From Annona cherimola (lineage: Eukaryota > Streptophyta > Magnoliopsida > Magnoliales > Annonaceae): DNA of 64,000 bases. Positions 1 through 11,269 of the stretch are shown here, piece by piece. The translations under genes and the position numbers were made by a program. The stretch is taken from positions 6,393,501-6,457,500 of the forward strand of contig CM059974.1 of assembly GCA_030490835.1 (NCBI GenBank), given 5' to 3'. How positions within the stretch are numbered: position 1 is the first letter of the stretch; each line of letters opens with the position of its first letter. The notes below the pieces were generated by a model. That model was not told the origin of the DNA. It worked only from the letters and a program-made list of their open reading frames with translations, and ran no database searches.

Positions 1-991
1 TTAAAAGTATAAGCAAATTTTAAGTATACTTACAAGTTTGCACCTAATGCCAAATATACACACGAACTGTACACGTAACTATCAATGTTACTCTCCTACC
101 TGTATATTTTGACTAAAATCTCATTTGTATCCACTCTCATGAACTTGTTAAAGGGAGGGTCAGCACGTGTAAAACTGCAAAAATACTCATGCCCTAATTC
201 ATAATCTTAATTTGTAATTAATGGCTGTTTATTCCTACACTGTTAAAAAAGTCCTTTATTATGTATTTTTAGAATTTATTTAGCATTTTATTTTAATTTT
301 TAAAAATATATGAATTGTACATGAGATATCGGTGAACTCACATACGTATAAATTTTTTAAAAAATTTATTACTTGGCCAGCCCCGTATTATCATTCGGTC
401 TGAAAGCACAGGAATTTGGTTTAAGGGTTCAATGGATATCAAACTGTTTATTAGTTTCAAAGACACGTATTTACGTAAGAATAAATTTTATGAAACCTCT
501 CTTCTACAAAACTTTTTACATTTTAACATTTAGATAATTAATAGAAAATCTATTATATGTATTATATTTAATACTATTTATATTATCATGAAAATTCTTT
601 ATTTATTCATAATCATTGTGTATAGGCTCTGTCTACGAAACACTAAAATCAACATAAAAATATGATTTAATGATAAATTTCAAATTTTAATTAGTATTTT
701 CAACATATAAACCATCTAAAATATCATTAATACATGGATAAATAATTTTATAAAGTATTACTTGATTTTAAAACATATGTGAATGAATTTAATCATATTT
801 TAAATTTATACATGATTATATTTTTTTGAACAAATGTGGCTTCGGTACATATTGAATTTGGATAAAAGTTAGTTTTTTAATTTTCTTAGATTAAATAGTC
901 TGTTAATTAAACAAACTATATTAATTATAATGAATGAATTAAATTTTACATCAATTATTAACACCTTAAGAATGAAGAGGATCTCATTAAA
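1..991. other. AT-rich intergenic DNA, no gene seen
   Basis: No open frame of convincing coding character. The part from about 660 to 900 resembles AT-rich stretches near 42420-42680, 53260-53500 and 55180-55440 (shared wording such as a run around 'aaaccat' followed by 'gataaat' and 'ataaag'), so it is probably an old dispersed repeat. The first about 130 bases vaguely resemble the outer part of the MULE at 1001 but are too degenerate to assign. Confidence 0.5.
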
Positions 992-1000
992 TTCATTCTA

Positions 1001-2155
1001 GGGATTTTCCCAAATATACCCATTACGTTTAACCATATTTACAAGTATGCCCACTACGTATCAAAAATCCCAAATATACCTACTACGTTTTGCCAAAATT
1101 CCAAATAAGCCCACGCCGTCAGTGACCGTTACGTTAAGTGACGGAACCGTTACACGGTGGCTAATAATTTTTCAGAAATGCCCAGATTACCCCTGGCGTA
1201 AGATTTTCCCAAATATACCCATTACGTTTAACCATATTTACAAATATGCCCACTACGTATCAGAAATCCCAAATATACCTACTACGTTTTGCCAAAATCC
1301 CAAATAAGCTCACGCCATCAGTGACCGTTACGTTAAATGACGGAACCGTTATACAGTGGCTAATAATTTTTCAGAAATGCCCAGATTACCCCTGGTGTCT
1401 GTGATGTTGTATTTTTTATATTTTTTTCCGTTAGTTTCAAAAATGATAATTTTTTCCTTCCGTCTATGCTATTGTATGTTTGATATTTTTTTCCAGTTAA
1501 TTTCAAAAATGATAATTGCAGAAAGGATGCATTTCGTTCTTATTATAACCCATATATTCTCCTGTCATTCGTCCGTACATAGGTGATGAAAGGGGACAAA
1601 ATGTATATGGGTTATAACAAGAACGAAATGCATCATTTCTATAATTATCATTTTTGAAACAAACTAGAAAAAATACCAAAAATACAATAGCATAGACGGA
1701 AGGAAAAAATTATCATTTTTGAAACTAACGGAAAAAAATATAAAAAATACAACAGCACAGACACCAGGGTAATCTGGGCATTTTTGAAAAATTATTAGCC
1801 ACTGTGTAACGGTTCCGTCACTTAACGTAACAGTCACTGACGGCGTGGGCTTATTTGGGATTTTGGCAAAACGTAGTAGGTATATTTGGAATTTCTGATA
1901 CGTAGTGGGCATATTTGTAAATATGGTTAAACGTAATGGGTCTATTTGGGAAAATCTTACGCTAGGGGTAATCTGGGCATTTCTGAAAAATTATTAGCCA
2001 CTGTGTAACGGTTCCGTCACTTAACGTAACGGTCACTGACGGCGGACTTATTTGGGATTTTGGCAAAACGTAGTAGGTATATTTGGGATTTCTGATACGT
2101 AATGGGCATATTTGTAAATATTGTTAAACGTAATGGGTATATTTGGGAAAAACCC
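1001..2155. mobile_element. Non-autonomous MULE: long palindrome with 9-bp target duplication
   Basis: The 9-bp sequence TTCATTCTA occurs at 992-1000 and again at 2156-2164, directly bordering the element. The ends are inverted copies (left GGGATTTTCCCAAATATACC, right the reverse complement with small changes) and the inverted arms run almost to the centre (1528-1633, arms of 'atgcatttcgttctt'). Each arm contains two tandem copies of a roughly 200-bp unit (1001 and about 1206 on the left; about 1770 and 1965 on the right). A 9-bp duplication with long inverted repeats is the signature of Mutator-like elements. No transposase is present, so it would need to be mobilised in trans. Arms are very similar, suggesting a fairly young insertion. 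Confidence 0.88.
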
Positions 2156-2164
2156 TTCATTCTA

Positions 2165-2622
2165 TGAAATCCGGTTTTCACAGAAGTATTGGCGATACGT
2201 ATTCGACTTTAAACATGACCAAGGGCTTGGATCGCAGAAAATAATGTATAAGCCACTGGATACGTCTGAAATTTGGATGGAATCCATTCGTTTCGGGGCA
2301 ACGATCACAGGTCTTTCTCGTCATCCACGCGCACGCAACGAACAGACGCTGCGGCTAAAAATAACTGTCACGTGCGGCGCCACGGCTGCCTATTAACGTA
2401 CGTATCGTAAGAGAAGGTACGCAGCGAAGGAGGAATTGACGAGGACGAGGGGCGGCTGCTGATCGTCCTTCCTCACCCTTCCTCACCTGGTGGAGGCCCG
2501 AGCTGAAACAAGCCACCTTCACCGGAGCCGATACCCACAAACAAAACAATACAAGGAAGGAAGGAAGGAAGGAAAAAGAAGGAAAGGAAAGGAAATGGAT
2601 AAACACATCCCCTCTCTCTCCA
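2165..2622. other. Upstream region of the PAT gene
   Basis: Spacer between the MULE and the DHHC gene. It is GC-richer toward 2280-2520 and ends in a purine-rich GGAA tract (about 2553-2595) followed by a CT run, typical of a plant core promoter and 5' leader. Short open frames here look like chance. Confidence 0.45.
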
Positions 2623-2630
2623 AAACCCTA
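2623..2630 (+). promoter_or_regulatory. telo-box (AAACCCTA) in PAT gene leader
   Basis: AAACCCTA lies about 95 bases before the start codon of the DHHC gene, just after a CT-rich tract. Telo-boxes are known elements of plant housekeeping and translation-gene promoters, usually near the transcription start. Function here is inferred from position only. Confidence 0.45.
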
Positions 2631-2724
2631 ACCTTCGATTATTTCCTTTCTCTATGGACGGCATAGAACGATTGAGATTCGTCTGTGCATTTTTCCCTTT
2701 GCTTTTCTCGCAATCCTTCCGGAG

Positions 2725-5700
2725 ATGCACAGATCCGGAACGGCAATGGCATGGAACGTCTTCAAGTTCTGTTCGGTCCTCCGCGGCCTCGGCTCCGTCA
2801 TGATCCTTCTCGTCCTCGCCATCATCGGGGTATCTTATTATGCTGTTGTCGTCACCAACTACGGCCCTGCCCTCCTGCGCGGTGGCATTGACTCGGTCGT
2901 CGCGCTATGCGTCTTAATCCCCTTCCATGGCCTGGTACTTGCCAGATCCCAAATTCCGCGTTTCCCCCAACATTTTACGATCGCTTTAATTTTTTCCATT
3001 TGAAAGTTTTTCCTTCTTTAATTTTCTTTGTGATTGGCAGCTGGTGATGCTGCTTTGGAGCTATTTCTCTGTAGTTTTGACGGAACCAGGTACTGTCCCG
3101 CCTAATTGGAAGGTCGCTACAGACGAGGAGAGAGGCGAAACTGCGCCATTGACCAGCCTGGAGTTTGATCGTTCAATTGCATCCGTGAGCCCTGATTTGG
3201 CACAACGGGGCATCCGGTATTGCCGGAAATGTAATCAGATGAAGCCGCCTCGTTGCCATCACTGTTCTGTTTGTAAGCTCATACACGCAGGGATGCATTT
3301 TTTTGACAAAGCTGTGTGCTTTTTATTTTTCGCATTCTTGAACCTGATTTCGTTTTTTCTTAGGTGGGAGGTGTGTGCTGAAAATGGACCATCATTGTGT
3401 TTGGGTGGTTAATTGCGTTGGGGCTTTGAATTATAAATTTTTTCTTCTTTTCCTGGTAAGTTGTTTATGCTGCGATGTTCTCTAGCTTTTTGGTTTCAGT
3501 TCTTTGAGAATCGGATTGAATTTTTTGTCATAATTAGATTCTTGGTCAATTCATTTGGTGCTTTTTCCTGATTGGAGGAAATACAATGTTGGCTTCAACT
3601 TGACATTACAATACCGTTTGTCAATTTGCTTAAATTCTTATGATTCATACCAAGAAATTACACTCAACGCGTTGATCCTATAGCATTTTAAGGAATTCAT
3701 TTCAAGAGACTGGGCACTGTCGCCTATTGTTGAAATGTTTGGCTAGCAACACGGTCTGATGTGGTTTTTGAGATGTATCACATTCTTGTCATGAACATCT
3801 ATTGTGAGAACCAAAGATCCTATTCTCTTGTGCTATTGTGATTGTGTTTGCTCAGGTAATAAACTTGTTTCTGTCATGGGTCTGCCATTTATGAATATGC
3901 CTTTCCATGAGTTTTTTGCTGAAATCAATAGCAACTAAAACCTCAACACTCTTAAAAATATTATTGTGCTTAATTTACATGTCAAGCCATTCGTAGTAAG
4001 TTTTTCTTGATCCGATTTATGTTGAAGCACCAAAACTTAATGTTCGGGTAGGGCCAATGCCCTATGTACTTGTAAACCACAACATTTTTGTGGAAACATT
4101 AGAGGGAGGCAACCTTAATACTAGACCTGGTTTTGATTTTCTGAACATGGCTTGCTACTTGCGGAAATTCAAGTGCAGTGTTCTTATGTATGGTGTAGGA
4201 TTTTTATGCAGACTAGTGCTCTGTTTTAGGAGCCTGACGAATTAATTAAGTCACCTTCTCTCACAACACTGCCAACCTTAATACTAGACCTGGTTTTGAT
4301 TTTCTGAAACTGGCTTGCTACTTGCGGAAATTCAAGTGCAGTGTTCTTATGTATGGTGTAGGATTTTATGCAGAAAAGTGCCCTGTTTTAGAAGCCTGAT
4401 GAATTAATTAGAGAAGTCACCTTCTCTCACAACACTGCCATCCATGGCATGCTAGAAATCCCCAAATACCTTGAACTAGTGTATAGTGTTTATCTGGTTC
4501 CTACATTCTGCTTCACAGTTCACATGATATTTTGAAAGACAACTTCATGACGCCCTGGCTCTCACAAGGTGTTCATCTACCAACTGCCTTATGGATGGTG
4601 GAATAGACTCAACCTAAGCAACATGCACCTTTTTTTTATTTTAAAAAATGCAGCCACATTCTATTTGTATAGGAATTTACCATCTCTATCTAAAAAAACC
4701 TGTTTGTTCTCAGTTGTTGCCCCTCTTGATGCAGTTTTATACATTTCTTGAGACAACAGTTGTTACATTATCATTGTTGCCATATTTTATGGCTTTCTTT
4801 AGTGATGGAGTGATTCCTGGAACACCTACAATGGTTGCTACTACTTTTCTTGCGTTTGGTAAGTGAACCCTCTGATAGTCTGATGGTAGTTTCTTATATT
4901 GCAATCATTTTTAAAAAAAAAAAATTTAAAGTTTTTTCCCCCCCCTGATTTCTTTTCTCCATGTGCATCCAGTATTAAACTTTGCATTCACGTTGAGTGT
5001 TCTTGGCTTCCTGATCATGCACATTTCATTGGTTATGGCTAATACCACGACGATTGAGGTGAGTGTTTCATTCATTTCCCACTCTTATCTGCATTTTCCA
5101 TGATCATCAGTGATTTGATTTCTCCCGTAAATTAGGCATATGAGAAGAAGACCACTCCTAAATGGCGGTACGACATTGGTCGGCGAAAGAACTTTGAACA
5201 GGTTTCTGCATGTTTCCATTTTTTCCCATCTCCAAAATATTCAATTAATTTCCATACACCTTCTGTGCTATGTTGCCTAGGTTCTAGGATACCACGTGCC
5301 GTGCCATGGGGTGTGAAAAGAATAACACATTCAGATTATATTTTTTGTAGTATGTCCATTAGGGATGTTCACTTAGAACCCATTCGTATTTAAACAAATA
5401 TTGAACTGTTTCAAGTGAGTCCTGCTTACACAATTTTATAGAAACCATCCATTCGTTATGTTTGAAATATTGTGTTTTATTAAGAATATACTAATTTGAT
5501 TTAAAACAGATATAGGTGGGCCAGAAAATAAACAAAGTTTTAGAGTGGATATAAACCCATTAAAAATCCTTGTCTTATGTATGGCCCACACAAATCTCTG
5601 ATTAAAATGATATTAAGGAAGTGTTTAGTAATGTGGAATGGAATAGATGAGGATAAAAATGTCAAAACTATTAACTACTCGATTTTTTCCATTTTTACCC

Positions 5701-7177
5701 AGCATTTCAATCATTTTCTCATATTTTTTCCATACAATTGCCCTATCACTTTAATCTCGTTTTACCCTATCATATTCATTTTATTCCATTCCCCCCCATT
5801 TACATCTCTATCCAAACAGTGGCATTATCATTATTTTTGCATGAACCCAAGTTGGTATTATTATTATTTTTGGATGAACCTAAGTTGGTATTGTTATTAT
5901 TTTTGGATGAACCCAAGTTGGTATTATTATTATTATTATTGGATGAACCTAAGTGGTATTATTAAACAAATAATTACAAAGAAAATGAATGGAATGGATT
6001 TCATAAAGTAGTATAAATTGAGCTCACTCAAAACCAGTTCAACTTCTGCTTAAATGCGAGCTGCTGATTCTAAGTCAACAGTCTTTTCATTACCCATCCT
6101 TCATGGTGTTCGATGTCCTTGTTTGCCTCTATTTATGACTTTTTTATGTGAGAGGAGATTATGTGTGCGTACAGGGAACAGTTCTTTCCAATGTTTACAC
6201 AACTAGACAAGGCTGGCTAGCCTGATGGGGAGCCTTCTGTTCTGTGGTCTAGTTTGTCAATTTTAACAGTTTAATTAAGGAGTAAACATCTGAACCAAAT
6301 GAACTGGCCAATTTGAATGTTTAACAAAGTAATTTGTGCTATGAGGAGTGAGGACCGAATGCGTGTGTTATGCAGTGTCTGCTTGGTATAGAGAGTGGTG
6401 CATGATGAATCCATTGATGGCCACAGTTTATGTGGACCCATTAAGCAATATGAAATGTCTTCCTTGTTCATTAGATTTAAAGATGTCTTAGATAATGGCA
6501 CTAAAGAAAAAAGATGTCTTAGATGATGACTTTTAAAGTTGATCACATTAAAAAATTAGTCTGGAAATTATATTTGAAACGAGTGATCGAGCTAATTAGA
6601 ACTAAACTTAGGAATAGGCCACTTAAGTTGCATGTCTGTTCTGACAACATTACTTCCCTCAGACGTACCATAGATTTAATTCACAAAATTTTCTTACACG
6701 GATGAACACCAGAAGTTTATTCATGAAGAAACACTGTGAGTGGTTTATATAGAAAATATTTTCTTTAGGTGGGTAGAGTAGTTTCCACTGGATTCAGGCA
6801 ACGCATGAAATGGCAGGAAGAATTTCAATCTGCAAAGCAGGGCTCGGGCCCAGAATTTTACTGGAATACTTTGGTTGTACACATGTAGAGCAATAAACAT
6901 GCTAGCTCTTTTACATTCTTCAGTCTTCACTTCAGTTAAAATGTTGACAATAATAAAAAATGATCTGTTTGTTCAGTAAATCAGCCAGTGAGGCATGTAG
7001 GTATTAGCAATCTAATGTAGCTCTTGTTACTGGTGTGGCAATCAGGTATTCGGAGCTGACAGGAAATATTGGTTTATTCCTGCGTACTCAGAAGAAGATG
7101 TAAAAAACATGCCAGTGCTTCAGGGTTTCGAGTATCCATCCAGGCCAGATGCTGAGGCCCATGCGCTAGAGTTGTAG
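2725..7177 (+). CDS. PAT14: DHHC protein S-acyltransferase, PAT14-like
   Basis: Seven exons: 2725-2934, 3041-3272, 3364-3455, 4735-4858, 4973-5058, 5136-5201, 7046-7177; 313 residues, in phase throughout. The enzyme transfers palmitate to cysteines of membrane-bound proteins at endomembranes. Visible features are two N-terminal membrane segments (about 15-38 and 50-80), an EPG in place of the usual DPG motif after segment 2, the cysteine-rich domain with C-x2-C and H-C pairs, the catalytic DHHC at 156-159, two further membrane segments (about 175-195 and 220-240) and the TTxE motif as TTIE at 245-248. Length and wording closely match Arabidopsis PAT14 (At3g60800) as I recall it. Start chosen at MHRSGTAM, shared with that protein; an in-frame ATG at 2746 is the alternative. 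Introns 3 (1.3 kb) and 6 (1.8 kb) are enlarged by repeats. Confidence 0.93.
4112..4440. repeat. Tandem duplication (about 165 bp x 2) in PAT intron 3
   Basis: The stretch beginning 'aaccttaatactagacctgg' near 4111 recurs near 4275 with only a few changes, both copies ending in 'tctcacaacactgcc'. Both lie inside intron 3 of the S-acyltransferase gene and do not touch exons. Confidence 0.8.
5604..5822. mobile_element. MITE-like insertion in PAT intron 6
   Basis: The left part reads 'gtgtttagtaatgtggaatg' and the right end 'atccaaacagtgg' with 'ttattccattc' just inside, giving imperfect inverted ends. The inner wording (cattttctcatattttttcc, catacaatt) matches other MITEs of this window, for example 58447-58715. 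The target duplication is unclear. Confidence 0.5.
5826..5964. repeat. Minisatellite of about 32-bp units in PAT intron 6
   Basis: Four imperfect copies of a unit built around 'tggatgaacccaagttggta' followed by a variable run of 'tta' triplets. The open frame through it ([10 protein letters not shown] repeats) is a by-product of the repeat length and not a protein. Confidence 0.8.
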
Positions 7178-7644
7178 CCTTTGGATGGCAGGTTAAATTT
7201 AAAAGGAGTTTCTTCTAAGTTGCAGCTGTGCTTAGTGAGGGGCAAAACATACCTTCTCCCCTGAGCTAATTGCTCACCAATAATTGCTCACCAAATCTAA
7301 CACATACATCATCATAACCTACATTTGCAACCTCAATCACTAATTTGATGCTATTCAATTCAATTTTCAGAAGGAGAATCAGTGCAGGAACTTCGATTAT
7401 CCGCCGTTGGCTTCTGGTATGGGCGAAGTGCGATTCCGGTGTCATTATTGTAATTAGTCAACAGGGTTTTGTGTTGTAATTGTATGTATTAATTGAAATC
7501 TGTTGTATGTGAGGATTGTTGGCTCATTTGCTAATTTGTAAAGTGTAAAAGAACATAGTTCCGGATCAGCTGATGGTCTCTCCAACTTCCGAAATTATCA
7601 GGAACAAAAATAGTGAGCAGAAGAAAATATTGCCAGAAGTCATT
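7178..7644. other. 3' flank of PAT gene
   Basis: Follows the PAT stop codon; contains T-rich and 'ttgtaa'/'tgtatg' type plant 3' end signals around 7440-7530, so the 3' untranslated region probably ends there. Nothing else recognised before the hAT element. Confidence 0.4.
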
Positions 7645-7652
7645 GATGGAAT

Positions 7653-9135
7653 TAGGGGTGCAACTTGGGTCGGGTAGGTCCGGGTACGGGTGGAACCTAC
7701 CCTTACCCGTTTTGGCAAAACCTCTACCCTACCTTATTTTAAACAGGGTCGGTCCGGAGCCTACCCTACCCAATTTTCTCAAGAGCGGGTCGGTTCCGGT
7801 TCGGTTCCAAAATCGGTTCCTAAAACATGATTTATTTGCAGGATGCATATCAAGTACTGTCAACATATCTATTTTATCCTTGTTAATCGGTCTTTACACA
7901 GTATTGAATTCTGTATAGAGAATTGACCCTTAGATCTCTTTGAACTGTTTCTTATTGCACATTCATTCTCAAGCCTTTTAATTACCCAAGATTCTTTAAT
8001 GGAAGCATCAATGATTCAATGCATAAGAGGATGATTGGAAAGGAAGCAAGAAGAGATTAGGATTTTACATGGTAGTATTACTATAAAAGTTTCATCTTTA
8101 TTCTTGTTTGATTTGAATTTGTGTTGGGTTGGGAATGGGCCACAAATGTTATACAATCGCATTTCGAAGGATCAATAAAAGGCACAACTATTTGAAGGTT
8201 AAAAGTGCCACTACCTTTCACCAAAAACTATTGTCTGGATGGCTTACAGCAACCAGAAAAAAATTTTGCCAATGGATTTGGTAATTCTTTTTTTCAGCAG
8301 CTCCATCTGCATCAGGATGATAAATATTGATTGATATTCAGGAGACTATTTGTACTTAAAATTTACCCGCACCTGACCTCTGCCAAAATTATGAAAATCT
8401 GGTCTTCATGCATTTTTGAGAGTCGTGAGTTTCAGAAGGTGCAAAAATTAGTTTAACTCATTCAGCATGCTGCAAGGTTGTGGATCAAACAACGACAACG
8501 TAGGAGTACTGTATGAATGAGATCAACCATGGTTTCCCCAAAATATGAAAGGGCCTTTTCTGCACTTGAAATACAGCTTGAAAGACCAGCATTTTTGGTG
8601 CAGAGAACTGACAGAGCACTTAGGAAAGGATTTGCAAACGGACTCTACAAATCACATCCAAAAGATCTGTCAACACTTTCTGATCCGGCCAAAACACAGA
8701 GAGAGAGGGAGAGAGAGAGAGAGAGAGAGATCACTTGTTGCTGCCGTGGAGGGAAGGCTAGGCTGGCTAGCTATGCCGATGCCACTGCCGATCTTCTGCC
8801 GCTCGCCGCAGATGCCGTGGAGGGAAGGCTAGCTGTGCCAGCGCCGATCTTCTGCCGCCTGCCGCAAAGGAGAAACAGGATGCCGTGGAGGGAAGGGGCG
8901 AAGGGCGGAAGGCTAGCTCGTTGTTGGCATTCGAAGAAATTAGGGATTTACCGATTTAGGTTAGGTATTTTATATATATAATATAATATGAAATCCGGGT
9001 CGGTTCAGGGTATCCAGAACTGGAACCGACCCTTACCCGAAACTGACCGGATATTTTACCCGAGGAACCGAACCTACCCTATTTAGGGTACTCAGCAGGT
9101 CAACCCGCGGGTGCCCTACCCAAGTTGCACCCCTT
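7653..9135. mobile_element. Non-autonomous hAT element, 8-bp target duplication
   Basis: GATGGAAT flanks both sides (7645-7652 and 9136-9143). Terminal inverted repeats are AGGGGTGCAACTTGGGT and its exact complement at the other end. Subterminal zones on both sides are packed with CGGGT/ACCCG words, as in hAT elements where they are transposase-binding sites. The 1.48-kb interior has no transposase. It carries a GA microsatellite (8697-8730) and a GC-rich stretch (8735-8935) in which a 'gccgtggagggaaggctag' module appears three times. Frames over this stretch give low-complexity peptides that I do not regard as genes. Confidence 0.87.
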
Positions 9136-9143
9136 GATGGAAT

Positions 9144-10041
9144 TGGTTCGTGCCGGAAAACGTGCACGGATGTGATAGCTACTGAAAAGAATTACCATAC
9201 TAATTCTATCCTCCATTACAAGTAAGAAGTATTGGAGACATTCTCGCTAAACTTTCAAAATCATATAATATTGCCTACCTGCTACTGATTTTTTTCTATA
9301 ATTTCTCTCCCTTTTTATATCACAATTTGTCAAGAAATGGTCAGTTAATTGGTAAATGATTTCAAGACTGATGAATTAAGGGAAATAATTTCATGAAGAT
9401 TGTCAAATTTCACGTTAGGCTCTCCATCAGGGACAATATGAAATACAATAGGATCGTATAAAATTTATTTTAGCATATTCTTAAAATTGAATGGAACCCT
9501 TCCAAGTTCAAGCCATGTATGGCAAAGTTGCATCTCAAGGGAAAATGGAATTATGGATGGGAAAGCAGGGTTGCTGATAGGACGTCGTCATATGCTGGGA
9601 TATAAAAAAATATAATTACTTTTTTCATGTTGTCTATTGGCCAACCATTAAATAACTGTTTAAATTCAACTAATTTAGAGGGAAAGTTACCTGTAAACTA
9701 TGATGACACAACTTTTGTATAGGCGACAAGGGGGAAAAGCTAATTTATTTTAGTTTTTAATTGATAAAATATTTAACTAATCACTTAGGTTTTTAGCTTT
9801 TAACGATTTTTTTTTTATCGAATTTGTAGATTACATCTCATTTTATATTATAATCAAAGTTAAAGGAAACAACAAAATTCCACCTATCTAAAGATAACAA
9901 GTTTTCATTTACCTACACGAAAAATACCAAATTTGCCGTAGTCCCTGACCAACCGGATGACGCCAGGTTTACCGATTTCTTTTCATCTCAAGGCTATGTA
10001 GCCGATATTCCCCTGTTACATTTCTTTCATTTCTGTTTTTA
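9144..10041. other. Intergenic, no gene seen
   Basis: AT-rich spacer without coding signal. A T-run at about 9810 followed by wording like that after the SINE poly-T (9830-9860) could be a worn SINE tail. Confidence 0.4.
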
Positions 10042-10049
10042 CCCATATT

Positions 10050-10312
10050 TTTTTTTTTTTTTTTGATTGATATTATATACATGTGACATCTTGATATTAC
10101 AAATCAAACGCATTCACAACCCTCACAATGGAGGGACATATTACAGATACTCTCGTACTTGAGGGACTAAGTATAAATACCTCCATAACAAAAAGGACAC
10201 ATGCAAGGGGTTACAAAAGCCCACACCAAATGCTATCTGTGGGTTTCGAACCCACAACGTGACAGCACCCCAACCGGTGCTGTCACCAACTGAGCTAACC
10301 TCAGTTGGCTTG
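10050..10312 (-). mobile_element. tRNA-derived SINE, minus strand
   Basis: Read on the minus strand, the head holds an RNA polymerase III A box (TAGCTCAGTTGG, plus-strand 10286-10297) and a B box (GGTTCGAAACC, 10242-10252) at tRNA-like spacing. The body ends in a poly(A) tail, visible as the T-run at 10050-10064. The flanks carry a short direct repeat, CCCATATT, at 10042-10049 and 10313-10320. This combination is diagnostic of a SINE copied by LINE machinery. Confidence 0.87.
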
Positions 10313-10320
10313 CCCATATT

Positions 10321-11250
10321 ATTACCTGTGTTGCATCATGAATGCCTATTGCCGTGCTATTAATTCCATTTATATCCCCTCGTTATTTGTACATACGTAG
10401 TCCTTGATTCAAGAAAAAAAACTTTTGATGGTAACGAACTGCCGACAGTCTCCGTTCGATTTAGACATGTATGGATTTCATACCAATATTTATAGAGGGA
10501 ATGAACCATTATACTCGTCTGATAGAAATATTTTTCAGAACCTTATCATTTGTACTATCATTTTCGTGTCTTCGTTATATCTAAGTGTTTAATTAAATTA
10601 CTAATTTAAATGTGATTGTGGATTGGTGAGTTTGAATTTAATAACAATATTTCATGTATAAAGATTTTATGAAATTGTACCCACACGAGAGAATACCTAG
10701 TGAATATACGTAACATTTTATACCAATAAAAAAATATATGTAACATTTATTTCTTTCCTGTATTATAAGACGCTTGTTTCATGTTTACCATTAGTTGCAT
10801 GTATTGTTTCATGTTTCTTGTATAAGGTGTGTTTGATAATGTGTAAAATATGTGCTAAAATTTTGCAATTTAAAAATTTTCACTTTTCATAATTATTATA
10901 TTTTTTAATTATTTTTTCACATTTTTCTATACCACTTTTTTTGTTTTCGATCATTTCTACGTAACTATTCATACAGCTAGTTTATTTATTTTAAATTTAT
11001 CCTCTTTCCTCGTCATCATTAAATCACTTTCCAACTTTTATTCTATAAAATTTTATTCGTTCCCAGAGATACCCTTATAATTATTTGGATAATCAAACTA
11101 GATGGCGTTACGGCCAAGCAAACGCAATTACGCGATAGGGGGTACTTTACAGGTGCAGCTGGAGACTTGGACGCCAGCATGACCCTCCAAGTCTCTGCCC
11201 ACCCGGTTGCACGCCAGCCTTCCTAATATATTCGCGTGCTCATGAGTCGC
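10321..11250. other. Intergenic with a worn MITE
   Basis: About 10828-11075 begins 'ggtgtgtttgataatg' and shares its inner wording (ttttcacttttcataatt; attattttttcacattttt) with the GGGTGTGTTTGG MITE family, but lacks a clear right end. No gene recognised. Confidence 0.45.
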
Positions 11251-11269
11251 TAAGGAATGTGTAGCGGCT

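Noticed and set aside
5738..5965. Repetitive [10 protein letters not shown] protein
   Set aside because: Produced by a minisatellite in a PAT intron.
8517..8981. 154-residue frame with Arg-Glu run
   Set aside because: The run is a GA microsatellite inside the hAT element; no domain.
10242..10297. A tRNA gene
   Set aside because: A and B boxes are present but the sequence does not fold into a full tRNA, and it continues into a body with poly(A) and flanking repeats, so it is a SINE.
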